Shown here one piece after another: positions 7,542-15,699 of a DNA stretch of 64,000 nt (positions are counted from its first letter, which is position 1; each line of letters starts with the position of its first letter). The stretch spans positions 1 through 64,000 of the forward strand of contig NZ_ASHR01000037.1 in the NCBI RefSeq assembly GCF_000400485.1, in the 5' to 3' direction. A program made the position numbers and the translations under genes. The stretch is from Agrococcus pavilionensis RW1 (GTDB lineage Bacteria; Actinomycetota; Actinomycetes; Actinomycetales; Microbacteriaceae). The notes beneath the pieces are model-generated. The model ran no database searches. It was not told where the DNA came from and saw only the letters and a list, made by a program, of their open reading frames with translations.

Positions 7542-7997
7542 GTGCCCGCCGCGAGCACGAGCGAGGCGCCGTCGCGAGTCGGCGCGATCGCGCGCGGGGC
7601 CGTGCGCGTGCTGCTCGGAGCCTCGCTGCTGCTGGCCGGCATCGGCCACCTCAGCTTCGCCCGCGCCGAGTTCCAGGCGCAGGTGCCGCCCTGGCTGCCG
7701 CTCGACGCCGACCTCGTCGTGGTCGCCTCCGGCGTCGTCGAGATCGCGCTCAGCCTCGGGCTGCTGCTCCTGCGCCGCCACCGCGCGCTCGTCGGCCTCG
7801 CCGCCGCCGCGTTCTTCATCGCCGTGTTCCCCGGCAACATCGCGCAGTGGGTCGAGGGGCGGGATGCGTTCGGGCTCGACTCCGACGCCGCTCGCTTCAC
7901 GCGGCTCCTCTTCCAGCCGCTGCTCGTGATCGCCGCGCTGTGGTCGACCGGCGCGTGGCGCGAGCTGCGCCGCTGGTGGCGCGAGCGCCGCTCCTGA
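7542..7997 (+). CDS. DoxX-like integral membrane protein
   Basis: The 151-residue protein has about four hydrophobic segments (near 18-36, 55-75, 80-97 and 122-138) and the FARAEFQAQVPPWLP stretch seen in DoxX/SURF4-like membrane proteins. GTG 7542 begins one base after the ohr stop codon, so it is very probably in the ohrR-ohr operon. DoxX-like proteins often occur with redox or thiol-stress genes, which fits. No enzymatic activity can be assigned. Confidence 0.8.
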   Translation: MPAASTSEAPSRVGAIARGAVRVLLGASLLLAGIGHLSFARAEFQAQVPPWLPLDADLVVVASGVVEIALSLGLLLLRRHRALVGLAAAAFFIAVFPGNIAQWVEGRDAFGLDSDAARFTRLLFQPLLVIAALWSTGAWRELRRWWRERRS

Positions 7998-8053
7998 CCG
8001 CGCGGCCGTGCCGCGCATCCATCACACCGAACCGCCAACCGAAGGGAGCGCAC

Positions 8054-9028
8054 ATGCGCGCCATCGTCCACGACCGATTCGGCGAGCCCGAAGACGTGCT
8101 GCACGTCGAGGAGCGGCCCACGCCCGAGCCCGGCCCCGGCCAGGTGCGCGTGCGCACGACGCTCGCGACCATCCACAACCACGACCTCTGGACCGTGCGC
8201 GGCACCTACGGCTTCACGCCCGAGCTGCCCGCGGGCAGCGGCACCGAGGCCGTCGGCGTCGTCGAGGCGCTCGGCGAGGGCGTCGAGAGCCTCGCGATCG
8301 GCGATCGCGTCGTCGCCGGCGCGTTCGGCGTCTGGGCGGAGTCGTTCGTCGCCGACGCACGCGGCCTCGTGCCGGTGCCGGAGGGCCTGCCCGACAGCGC
8401 GGCCGCACAGCTCGTCGCGATGCCGTTCAGCGCCGTGAGCCTGCTCGAGAGCCTCGACCTCGCCGAGGGCGACGTGCTCGTGCAGAACGCCGCGAACGGC
8501 GCCGTCGGCCGCATGGTCGCCCAGCTCGCGCCCGCCCGCGGCATCCGCGTCGTCGGCCTCGTGCGCCGCCGGGAGGCGGTCGACGAGCTGCGCGAGGCCG
8601 GCATCGAGGGCACCGTCTCGACGTCGGAGGACCATTGGCGCGAGCGCGTCCGGGAGCTCGCGGGCGACGGGCGCATCGTCGCGGGCGTCGACTCGGTCGG
8701 CGGGCCGGCTGCCGGCGACGTGCTCTCGGTGCTCGATGAGGGCGGCACGCTCGTCGTCTTCGGGGCGATGGGCGCGCCGACGCTCGAGCTCTCCTCGGGC
8801 GACCTCATCTTCAAGGGCACGACCGTGCGCGGCTTCTGGGGCAGCACGGTGGGGCGCACCATGGCGCCTGAGACTCGCGAGCGGCTCTTCGCCGAGCTCG
8901 CGGAGCGCATCGGCGAGGGCACGCTCACGCTCCCGGTCTCGAGCACGCATCCCTTCGAGGACGTGCGAGAGGCGGTGCGCGCGAGCCTGACGCCTGGCCG
9001 CGTCGGCAAGGTGCAGCTGCGGCCGTAG
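8054..9028 (+). CDS. zinc-independent quinone reductase / MDR-family NADPH oxidoreductase
   Basis: The 324-residue protein is a medium-chain dehydrogenase/reductase of the quinone oxidoreductase branch. The N-terminal GroES-like domain lacks the zinc-binding cysteine cluster of alcohol dehydrogenases. The nucleotide-binding segment AANGAVGRMVAQLA is near residues 145-160. Such enzymes reduce quinones or enals with NADPH and often accompany oxidative-stress genes. GAAGGGA precedes ATG 8054. It follows the ohr operon by 56 bases and may be cotranscribed. Confidence 0.88.
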   Translation: MRAIVHDRFGEPEDVLHVEERPTPEPGPGQVRVRTTLATIHNHDLWTVRGTYGFTPELPAGSGTEAVGVVEALGEGVESLAIGDRVVAGAFGVWAESFVADARGLVPVPEGLPDSAAAQLVAMPFSAVSLLESLDLAEGDVLVQNAANGAVGRMVAQLAPARGIRVVGLVRRREAVDELREAGIEGTVSTSEDHWRERVRELAGDGRIVAGVDSVGGPAAGDVLSVLDEGGTLVVFGAMGAPTLELSSGDLIFKGTTVRGFWGSTVGRTMAPETRERLFAELAERIGEGTLTLPVSSTHPFEDVREAVRASLTPGRVGKVQLRP

Positions 9029-9090
9029 CCCGGGTCGCGCCCACGAGACGATCAGGCGCTCTGCATAGTGTCGGGGCGGGGAGGAGCACC

Positions 9091-9888
9091 ATGGACGACT
9101 CGACGGGCGACGCTCCGCGCCGCATCCTCATCACGGGCGCGACGGGCGGCATCGGCCTCGTGCTCTCGGAGCGGCTGCAGGGCGACTACGACGTCGTCAT
9201 GCACGGCCGCACGCCGCGGAGCCCGCGGCAGGAGCGCGAGCTCCGCGAAGCGGATCTCACCAACTTCGAGGCGGTGCTCGAGCTCATGGACGGCATCGAC
9301 ACCGTCGTGCACCTCGCGGGCAGCGCGAGCCCGGAGTCGACGTGGGACGACGTGCTGGGCGCCAACATCGTCGGCACCCGCAACGTGCTCGAGGCGGCGG
9401 TCGACGCGGGGGTGCGCCGCGTCGTCTTCGCCTCCTCCAACCACGCGATGGGCATGTACGACCGGCTCGAGCAGTGGCCCGTCTACCCCCACCACCTGCC
9501 GCGGCCCGACTCGCTCTACGGCGTCTCGAAGGCGCTCGGCGAGACGCTCGGCCGCTTCTACTTCGATCAGCACGGGCTCTCGTTCATCGCGCTCCGCATC
9601 GGATGGATGACCGACGACCCTGCGAGCGCCGACCTCGACATCCTCCACGCGATGTGGCTGAGCGAGGACGACGCCGTGCAGGTGTTCCGCTGCGCGATCG
9701 AGGCGCCCGTCGACTTCGGGCCCTACTACGCGATCTCCGACAACCCGAACCGTCGCTGGGACCTCACGAACACCATGCTCGACCTCGGCTACCGGCCGAA
9801 GGACTCGTGGGCGGATGCGGCACCCGGCGGCGAGGACGTCGTGCCCGAGGGTGAGTCGGTGCCCGACTCGTGGCCCGAGGGCTCCTAG
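9091..9888 (+). CDS. extended SDR epimerase/dehydratase, uronate dehydrogenase-like
   Basis: The 265-residue protein is an NAD-dependent extended short-chain dehydrogenase. The Rossmann motif GATGGIG is at 16-22 and the catalytic Tyr143/Lys147 pair is in YGVSK. The ASSNHAMGMY segment and overall length match uronate dehydrogenases, which oxidise hexuronic acids to aldaro-lactones. That substrate is inferred from resemblance only, and other sugar or steroid substrates are possible. GAGGAG lies eight bases before ATG 9091, and a TAGTGT -10 candidate is at 9066-9071. It ends three bases from the converging TetR gene. Confidence 0.85.
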   Translation: MDDSTGDAPRRILITGATGGIGLVLSERLQGDYDVVMHGRTPRSPRQERELREADLTNFEAVLELMDGIDTVVHLAGSASPESTWDDVLGANIVGTRNVLEAAVDAGVRRVVFASSNHAMGMYDRLEQWPVYPHHLPRPDSLYGVSKALGETLGRFYFDQHGLSFIALRIGWMTDDPASADLDILHAMWLSEDDAVQVFRCAIEAPVDFGPYYAISDNPNRRWDLTNTMLDLGYRPKDSWADAAPGGEDVVPEGESVPDSWPEGS

Positions 9889-9891
9889 CGG

Positions 9892-10467
9892 TCAGTCCGC
9901 GGCGTCACCGAGGATCGCGTCGACGAGCCGCGCCGCGTCGTCGGCGTCCGACGAGCTGCGGCTGAGCGCCCGCAGCACGACCGCCCCGATGAGGGCCTCG
10001 GCGAGCTGCTCGGTCGCGACGCCCGGCCGCAGTGCCGTCGTGGAGCCGATCGCCGCGTCGAGGCGACCGGAGATCGAGGCGGAGCCGGTCAGGCTGTCGC
10101 GCAGCCGCGCGCCCACCTCGGGATGCTCCGCGGCGGCGGCGAGGAGCGAGAGCACGAGTCCCGGCTCGGCGTCGATCACCGCGAAGACGGTCGTGAGCCA
10201 CGCCTGCATGTCGGCGCGCACGTCGCCGGTGTCGGGCAGCGCGAGCCGGTCGTCGAACAGCAGCCCCTCGAGCAGGCACTCCGCGACGAGCGCGCCCTTC
10301 GATCGCCACCAGCGATAGATGGTCTGCTTGCCGACGCCCGCGCGCGCCGCGACGCCCTCGATCGTCAGGTGCTCGTAGCCGCGCTCGGCGAAGAGCGCCG
10401 CGGTCGCCTCGAGGATCGCGAGGCGCGCCGCCTCGCTGCGCACGGGACCGGTGCGGGGGAGCGACAT
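9892..10467 (-). CDS. TetR-family transcriptional repressor
   Basis: The 191-residue protein has the TetR N-terminal helix-turn-helix (about 15-60, with VAARAGVGKQTIYRWWRSK as recognition region) and a C-terminal domain similar to TetR_C members of the AcrR type. It is divergent from the MMPL transporter gene and probably represses it and itself. ATG 10467 is taken because GGAGGT lies three bases upstream. An in-frame GTG at 10485 would add six residues. The inducing ligand is unknown. Confidence 0.88.
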   Translation of the reverse strand: MSLPRTGPVRSEAARLAILEATAALFAERGYEHLTIEGVAARAGVGKQTIYRWWRSKGALVAECLLEGLLFDDRLALPDTGDVRADMQAWLTTVFAVIDAEPGLVLSLLAAAAEHPEVGARLRDSLTGSASISGRLDAAIGSTTALRPGVATEQLAEALIGAVVLRALSRSSSDADDAARLVDAILGDAAD

Positions 10468-10507
10468 GGCACCTCCAGGAGCCACAGGAAAGACGAGACG
10501 GTGCGTG

Positions 10508-10517
10508 TTATCTTAGT
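10508..10517. promoter_or_regulatory. overlapping divergent -10 elements of tetR and mmpL
   Basis: ATCTTAGT at 10510-10517 reads as TAAGAT on the minus strand (toward tetR) and as TATCTT at 10509-10514 on the plus strand (toward mmpL). The two promoters therefore share the same few bases in an AT-rich spot of the 110-base gap. One bound repressor could close both. Confidence 0.5.
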
Positions 10518-10577
10518 CCCCGCTTGTCGTCGTCGGGAGCGCTCGGCCTCGGCTCGCGCGCGGATCGGAAGGGCCTC

Positions 10578-13124
10578 ATGGCCGAGCTGCTGCATCGCCT
10601 CGGGACGTTCGCCGCGCGCCGCGCGTGGACCGTCCTCATCGCCTGGATCGTCATCCTCGCCGCCGCGGTCGGCGGCTTCCTCGTCGGCTTCAAGGGCCTC
10701 TCGTCGAGCTTCGACATCCCCGGCACCGCGTCGGGCGAGGTCGTCGCCGAGCTCGAGCGCGAGCTGCCCGACTTCGCGGGCGCGACCGGCACGGTCGTCG
10801 TGCACGCGACCGACGGCGCGATCACCGACGAGCAGCGCGAGCAGCTCGCCGAGCTCATCGAGGGCGCCGAGTCGCTGCCCGACGTCTCGGGCGTCAACGA
10901 CCCCTTCGCGACCGAGGCCGAGCGCGCCGACCAGGCGCAGCAGCTCGAGGACGGCCGCGCGCAGCTCGAGGCGGGGCAGCAGCAGCTCGACGCGGGCCGC
11001 GCGCAGCTCGAGGCGGGTGCCGCGGCGCTCGAGGAGGGACAGGCGCAGCTCGACGCCGCGCGCGCCCAAGCCGAGGCCGCGGGCTTCCCGACCGCCCAGC
11101 TCGACGCCCAGGAGGCGCAGCTCGACGCGCAGCGCACCGTCATCGACGCGCAGCGCGCACAGCTCGACGAGGGGCAGGCCGAGCTCGACGAGCAGCGCAC
11201 CCGGCTCGAGCGCGGTGAGGAGCTCCTCTCGCTCGCCGACGGCATCCGCCTCGTCTCCGAGGACGGCGCGACGGCGCTCGTCACCGTCTCGTATACCGAG
11301 ACCAGGCTCGAGCTGCCGCAGGAGTCGAAGGACGCCACCATGGCGCACTTCTCCTCGCAGCCGATCGACGGGCTCGAGATCTCGTTCTCGACCGATATCG
11401 CGCAAGGCGTGCCCGAGATCCTCGGCATCGGCGAGGCGATCGGCGTGGCGCTCGCGGCGGTCGTGCTCGTCGTCGTGCTCGGCTCGCTGCTCGCCGCCGC
11501 CCTGCCCATCGTCACGGCGCTGCTCGGCGTCGCCATCGGCGCGATGGCCGTGCTGTCGTTCTCGGGCGTCGTGCAGATGGCGTCGGTCACGCCGATCCTC
11601 GGCGTCATGCTCGGCCTCGCGGTCGGCATCGACTACTCGCTCTTCATCGTCTACCGCCACCGCAAGCAGCTGCTGCGCGGCATGGGCGTCGTCGAGTCGA
11701 TCGGGCTCGCGAACGGCACGGCGGGCAACGCGGTCGTCTTCGCGGGCGTCACGGTCATCGTCGCGCTCCTCGCGCTCGGCATCACCGGCATCCCCTTCCT
11801 CGGCCTCATGGGCGTCGCGGGCGCCGTGAGCGTCGCGATCGCCGTGCTCATCGCGATCTCGGCAACGCCGGCCCTGCTGGGCCTCGCGGGCCGGCGCATC
11901 CTCAGCCGGCGCGCGCTCGCGAAGGCCGAGGCGGCGAGCGACGGCGCGGATGCGCTGCGGTCGGTGCGCCCGATGTCGCACGCGCGCGCGGTGCTCAGCG
12001 CCGTGCTCGCCGTCGCGGTGCTCGCGACGATCGCGATCCCCGCGCTCTCGATGCGCCTCGGCCTGCCCGACGGCGCCTCCGAGCCCGCCGACTCGACCGC
12101 CTACCGCGCGTACGCGCTCACCGAGGAGGCGTTCGGCGAGGGTCAGAACGGCCCGCTGCTCGTCACCGCGACGATGCCCGGCGACCTCGACGACGTCGAG
12201 GTCGAGCGGCGGCAGCTCGCGGTCGCGAGCGAGCTCGCGACGAGCGACGACGTCGTCGCAGTCGCGCCGATCGCCGTCTCCGACGACGCCGGTGCGGGGG
12301 CACGGCTCGCGGTCTTCCAGGTCGTGCCCGCGGAGGGCCCCAACAGCGAGTCGACCGAGGCGCTCGTGCGCGAGCTGCGCGCGCGGCCCGCGATCGAGGG
12401 CGACATGGCGCTCGGCGTCGCCGGCCAGGCGGCGAGCAACATCGACATCTCCGAGGGCCTCGCCGACGCGCTCCCGACCTACCTCGCGGTCGTCGTCGGG
12501 CTCTCGTTCCTCATCATGGTGATGGTGTTCCGCTCGCTCCTCGTGCCGCTCATCGCCACCGGCGGATTCGTGCTCTCGCTCTTCGCGACCTTCGGCGCGG
12601 TCACCGCGGTGTTCCAGTGGGGCTGGCTCGGCGGCCTGTTCGGCGTCTCGGAGCCTGGGCCCATCCTCAGCTTCCTGCCCGTCATCCTCACCGGCATCCT
12701 CTTCGGGCTCGCGATGGACTACCAGCTCTTCCTCACGACGGGCATGCGCGAGGCGTACGTGCACGGGGCGGATGCGCGACTCGCGGTCGCGCGCGGGTTC
12801 CGGGCGGGTCGCAGCGTCGTCATCGCCGCGGCGCTCATCATGATCGCCGTCTTCGCGGGCTTCATCGCCTCACACTCGATCATCATCAAGGCGATGGGCT
12901 TCGGACTCGCGCTCGGCGTGCTGCTCGACGCCTTCGTCGTGCGGATGCTGCTCGTGCCCGCGATCATGCACCTCGTGGGCCGCGGCGCGTGGTGGCTGCC
13001 GCGCTGGCTCGACCGCATCATCCCCAACGTCGACGTCGAGGGGGCCTCGCTCGAGCGGCGCCACCCGGCGGCGAGCACCGGCAGCACCGACGCGGTCGCG
13101 GCGGACGCGACGGCGGAGCGCTGA
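10578..13124 (+). CDS. MMPL/RND-family membrane transporter with coiled-coil loop
   Basis: The 848-residue protein is an MMPL-family transporter with the expected 12-segment layout. There is one segment near 17-38, an extracellular domain, five segments at about 290-440, a second loop, and a final block at about 630-810. It probably exports lipids, siderophores or drugs. Residues about 115-215 of the first loop are built of ten-residue steps such as QLEAGQQQLD and AQLDAQ, predicted to be long helices. The start ATG 10578 follows GGAAGGG. Divergent TetR and the shared promoter suggest substrate-induced expression. Confidence 0.88.
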   Translation: MAELLHRLGTFAARRAWTVLIAWIVILAAAVGGFLVGFKGLSSSFDIPGTASGEVVAELERELPDFAGATGTVVVHATDGAITDEQREQLAELIEGAESLPDVSGVNDPFATEAERADQAQQLEDGRAQLEAGQQQLDAGRAQLEAGAAALEEGQAQLDAARAQAEAAGFPTAQLDAQEAQLDAQRTVIDAQRAQLDEGQAELDEQRTRLERGEELLSLADGIRLVSEDGATALVTVSYTETRLELPQESKDATMAHFSSQPIDGLEISFSTDIAQGVPEILGIGEAIGVALAAVVLVVVLGSLLAAALPIVTALLGVAIGAMAVLSFSGVVQMASVTPILGVMLGLAVGIDYSLFIVYRHRKQLLRGMGVVESIGLANGTAGNAVVFAGVTVIVALLALGITGIPFLGLMGVAGAVSVAIAVLIAISATPALLGLAGRRILSRRALAKAEAASDGADALRSVRPMSHARAVLSAVLAVAVLATIAIPALSMRLGLPDGASEPADSTAYRAYALTEEAFGEGQNGPLLVTATMPGDLDDVEVERRQLAVASELATSDDVVAVAPIAVSDDAGAGARLAVFQVVPAEGPNSESTEALVRELRARPAIEGDMALGVAGQAASNIDISEGLADALPTYLAVVVGLSFLIMVMVFRSLLVPLIATGGFVLSLFATFGAVTAVFQWGWLGGLFGVSEPGPILSFLPVILTGILFGLAMDYQLFLTTGMREAYVHGADARLAVARGFRAGRSVVIAAALIMIAVFAGFIASHSIIIKAMGFGLALGVLLDAFVVRMLLVPAIMHLVGRGAWWLPRWLDRIIPNVDVEGASLERRHPAASTGSTDAVAADATAER

Positions 13125-13140
13125 CCCGGCGAGGCGGAGC

Positions 13141-13398
13141 TCAGAGGAACGCGAGCTCCTTGAGCTTCGCCTCGACCTCGTCGTTCGTCGGCTCGACCTG
13201 GTGCGAGCCGTCGGGGAAGACGACGACCGGGATCTGCATGCGGCCCGAGATGCGCTGCGCCTCGCGCGTCGCCGACTCGTCCTCCTCGAGGTCGATGTAG
13301 TCGAACGGGACCTCGAGGCCCTCGAGCTGCTGCTTCGTGCGCCGGCAGTCTCGGCACCAGTCGGCGCCGTAGACCCGGATCGTCGTCGTGTCGGTCAT
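13141..13398 (-). CDS. mycoredoxin / glutaredoxin-like protein
   Basis: The 85-residue thioredoxin-fold protein carries the redox motif CRDC at 15-18 and the cis-proline region QIPVVVF. Actinobacterial mycoredoxins of this size reduce mycothiol mixed disulfides, usually with a CxxC of this kind. ATG 13398 overlaps the stop of the upstream DUF3054 gene by four bases (ATGA), and TACCGT-N6-ATG also offers a leaderless promoter inside that gene. It converges on the mmpL gene, leaving a 16-base gap. Confidence 0.87.
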   Translation of the reverse strand: MTDTTTIRVYGADWCRDCRRTKQQLEGLEVPFDYIDLEEDESATREAQRISGRMQIPVVVFPDGSHQVEPTNDEVEAKLKELAFL

Positions 13399-13829
13399 GA
13401 GCCCACGGTACGCGGGCGGCGCTCGCTTCCGCCACGCACGAGCGTCGCGACGATGCGCCAGCCGACCAGGAGCGCGAGCAGCGCGAGGGTCGCGACGACG
13501 ACGAACGGGAGGGCCGTGCCCTGCCCGCTCACCGTGCGCAGCAGCATCCCGCCGACGACCGTCACGAGCCACACCGGCACGCCGGTGCGGAGCGGCGCGG
13601 CGGGCCGCCGCCACGCCCCCGACGCGAGCCAGCCGACGAGGAGCGCCGCGAGGAAGGGCCACGCCGTCGTCGCGAGCCCGATGCCGCCCTCGCCGAGCAC
13701 GCCGGTGCCGCCGTCGTGGTGGCTCGCGCGGCCGATCGCGGCGAAGGCGACGACGAGCGCGGCGTCGAGCGCGAGCGCGAGGACGGCGGATGCGCGAGGT
13801 CGCGGTGCACGGGCAGGGCGGGAGGGCAT
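13395..13829 (-). CDS. DUF3054 membrane protein
   Basis: The 144-residue protein has four hydrophobic helices (about 15-34, 53-70, 82-98 and 108-127) and the pattern of DUF3054, an actinobacterial membrane family of unknown function. It starts with a basic proline-rich tail. TAGCGT at 13836-13841 lies six bases before ATG 13829, so its transcript is probably leaderless. Its stop codon overlaps the mycoredoxin start, suggesting translational coupling. Confidence 0.8.
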   Translation of the reverse strand: MPSRPARAPRPRASAVLALALDAALVVAFAAIGRASHHDGGTGVLGEGGIGLATTAWPFLAALLVGWLASGAWRRPAAPLRTGVPVWLVTVVGGMLLRTVSGQGTALPFVVVATLALLALLVGWRIVATLVRGGSERRPRTVGS

Positions 13830-13890
13830 CGCTCCACGCTAGCCCGCGGCGCTCCGCATCGCGCCGCGCGGGCTCTGGCATGCTCGCTCC

Positions 13891-15111
13891 ATGGAGCAGA
13901 CCGCCACCACCGCACTCGACGTCGACGCGCTGCGCGCGCGGTTCCCGTCGCTCGCCTCGGGCATCGCCCACTTCGACGGGCCGGGCGGCACGCAGACGCC
14001 CGCCGAGGTCGGCGAGGCGATCGCGCGCAGCCTCACGGGGCCGCTCTCGAACCGCGGCTCGAGCGTCGCGAGCGAGCGGAACGCCGATGCGGCGGTCGCA
14101 GCCTTCCGCGCCGCCTACTCCGACCTGCTCGCTGCCGACCCGCGCGGCATCGTCTACGGGCGGAGCGCGACGCAGCTCACCTACGACTTCTCGCGCACTC
14201 TCGCGAAGCAGTGGTCGGCCGGCGACGAGCTCGTCGTCACGCAGCTCGACCACGACGCGAACGTGCGGCCGTGGCTGCAGATCGCCGAGCGCGTCGGCAT
14301 GGCGGTGCGGTGGCTGCGGCTCGACCCCGCCACGGGGCAGCTGCGGCTCGACGAGCTCGACGAGGTCGTCACCGAGCGCACCCGCCTCGTCGCCGTGACC
14401 GGCGCATCCAACCTCATCGGCTCGAAGCCCGACCTGCCTCGCATCGCGGCCCGCGCGCACGAGGTCGGCGCGCTCGTGCACGTCGACGGCGTGCACCTCG
14501 CCGCGCACGACGCGATCGACGTCGCCGCGCTCGGCGCCGACCTCTTCGTCTGCTCGCCCTACAAGTTCTTCGGCCCGCACTGCGCCGTGCTCGCCGCCTC
14601 GCCGGGGCTGCTCGAGTCGCTGCACCCCGACAAGCTGCTGCCCTCGACGAACGCCGTGCCCGAGCGCTTCGAGCTCGGCACGCTGCCCTACGAGCTCATG
14701 GCGGGCGCGACCGCCGCCGTCGACGTGATCGCCAGCATCGCCGGCCGCGAGGGCGACCGGCGCGAGCGGCTCCTCGCGGCCAACGCGCTCATCGAGCACC
14801 ACGAGCGGCGCCTGCGCGAGCGCATCGAGTCGCACGTGCGGTCGTACGACGGGCGGCTGACACTGCACTCGGTCGCCGAGGACCGCACCTCGACGCTCTT
14901 CGTCACCTTCCGCGACCGCGATCCGTTCGCCGTCGCCCGCGAGCTCGCCGGGCGCGACGTGCTCGCGCCCGCGGGCACCTTCTACGCGCACGAGCCGTTC
15001 CTCGCGCTCGGCACCGGGGTCGCGGCGGGCCTGCGGATGGGGCTCGCGCCCTACAACCACGACGCCGACGTCGACCGGCTGCTCGAGGGGCTCGACGCCG
15101 CGCTCGCGTGA
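13891..15111 (+). CDS. cysteine desulfurase-like aminotransferase class V protein
   Basis: The 406-residue protein is a fold-type I PLP enzyme of the cysteine desulfurase-like group. The PLP lysine is Lys225 in CSPYKFFGPH and the PLP-binding Asp/His are in VHVDGVH. The short active-site cysteine loop of true IscS/SufS enzymes is not visible in the C-terminal half, so sulfur transfer is doubtful. No Fe-S assembly genes are nearby. CATGCT six bases before ATG 13891 resembles the leaderless pattern but lacks the first T. Confidence 0.88.
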   Translation: MEQTATTALDVDALRARFPSLASGIAHFDGPGGTQTPAEVGEAIARSLTGPLSNRGSSVASERNADAAVAAFRAAYSDLLAADPRGIVYGRSATQLTYDFSRTLAKQWSAGDELVVTQLDHDANVRPWLQIAERVGMAVRWLRLDPATGQLRLDELDEVVTERTRLVAVTGASNLIGSKPDLPRIAARAHEVGALVHVDGVHLAAHDAIDVAALGADLFVCSPYKFFGPHCAVLAASPGLLESLHPDKLLPSTNAVPERFELGTLPYELMAGATAAVDVIASIAGREGDRRERLLAANALIEHHERRLRERIESHVRSYDGRLTLHSVAEDRTSTLFVTFRDRDPFAVARELAGRDVLAPAGTFYAHEPFLALGTGVAAGLRMGLAPYNHDADVDRLLEGLDAALA

Positions 15112-15203
15112 CGGGCGGCGGGGGATAGCCCTCTGGCCCTCGCGCCGCGCGCGTGCCTACGCTGAGCGCGGCCCGGATGCGGGCCCGAAGTGAAGGAGCG
15201 CCC

Positions 15204-15689
15204 GTGACCGACACCGCCAGCACCGCGCCCGCGCCCGCGCCGAAGCTGCCGCCGCGCTGGTTCGTGCGCTCCGCGTGGGTCGTGCACCGCGCGCTCTACC
15301 GCGCCACGGGCGGGCGCTTCGGCCTCGCGCGGCCGAGGCCGGGGAGGTTCGGCATGCTGCGCCTGCACACGATCGGCCGCCGCTCGGGCGAGCCCCGCAT
15401 CGCGATCGTCTCCTACTACGAGGAGGGCGACCGGCTCGTGACGATGGCGATGAACGGCTGGGCCGACGCGCACCCGGCCTGGCTCCACAACCTGCGTGCG
15501 CAGCCCGACGCATCCGTCGACCTGCCCGACGGGCTGCGGCTCGTGCGGGCGCGCGAGGCGACCGGCGTCGAGCGCGAGCGGCTGCTCGCGGGCTTCGACG
15601 CCTTCCACGAGGGCCCGGCGATGGCGGAGTACGAGGCGGCGCGCCGGCGCGCGACGCCCGTGATCGTGCTCGAGCCGCGCGACCGCTGA
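15204..15689 (+). CDS. nitroreductase/deazaflavin-dependent oxidoreductase (DUF385)
   Basis: The 161-residue protein belongs to the split beta-barrel DUF385 (Ddn-like) family, whose members use coenzyme F420 or FMN. Family landmarks are LRLHTIGRRSG, VSYYEEGDRLV and the P-W-L-H-N-L segment. Substrates range from quinones to nitroaromatics and cannot be assigned. GTG 15204 follows a strong GAAGGAG. It converges on the sugar dehydrogenase gene, ten bases away. Confidence 0.85.
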   Translation: MTDTASTAPAPAPKLPPRWFVRSAWVVHRALYRATGGRFGLARPRPGRFGMLRLHTIGRRSGEPRIAIVSYYEEGDRLVTMAMNGWADAHPAWLHNLRAQPDASVDLPDGLRLVRAREATGVERERLLAGFDAFHEGPAMAEYEAARRRATPVIVLEPRDR

Positions 15690-15699
15690 CGTCCCGGCG

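Noticed and set aside
13891-15111. Genuine SufS/IscS cysteine desulfurase
   Set aside because: No active-site cysteine loop can be seen and no suf or isc genes are near, so only a desulfurase-like call is made.
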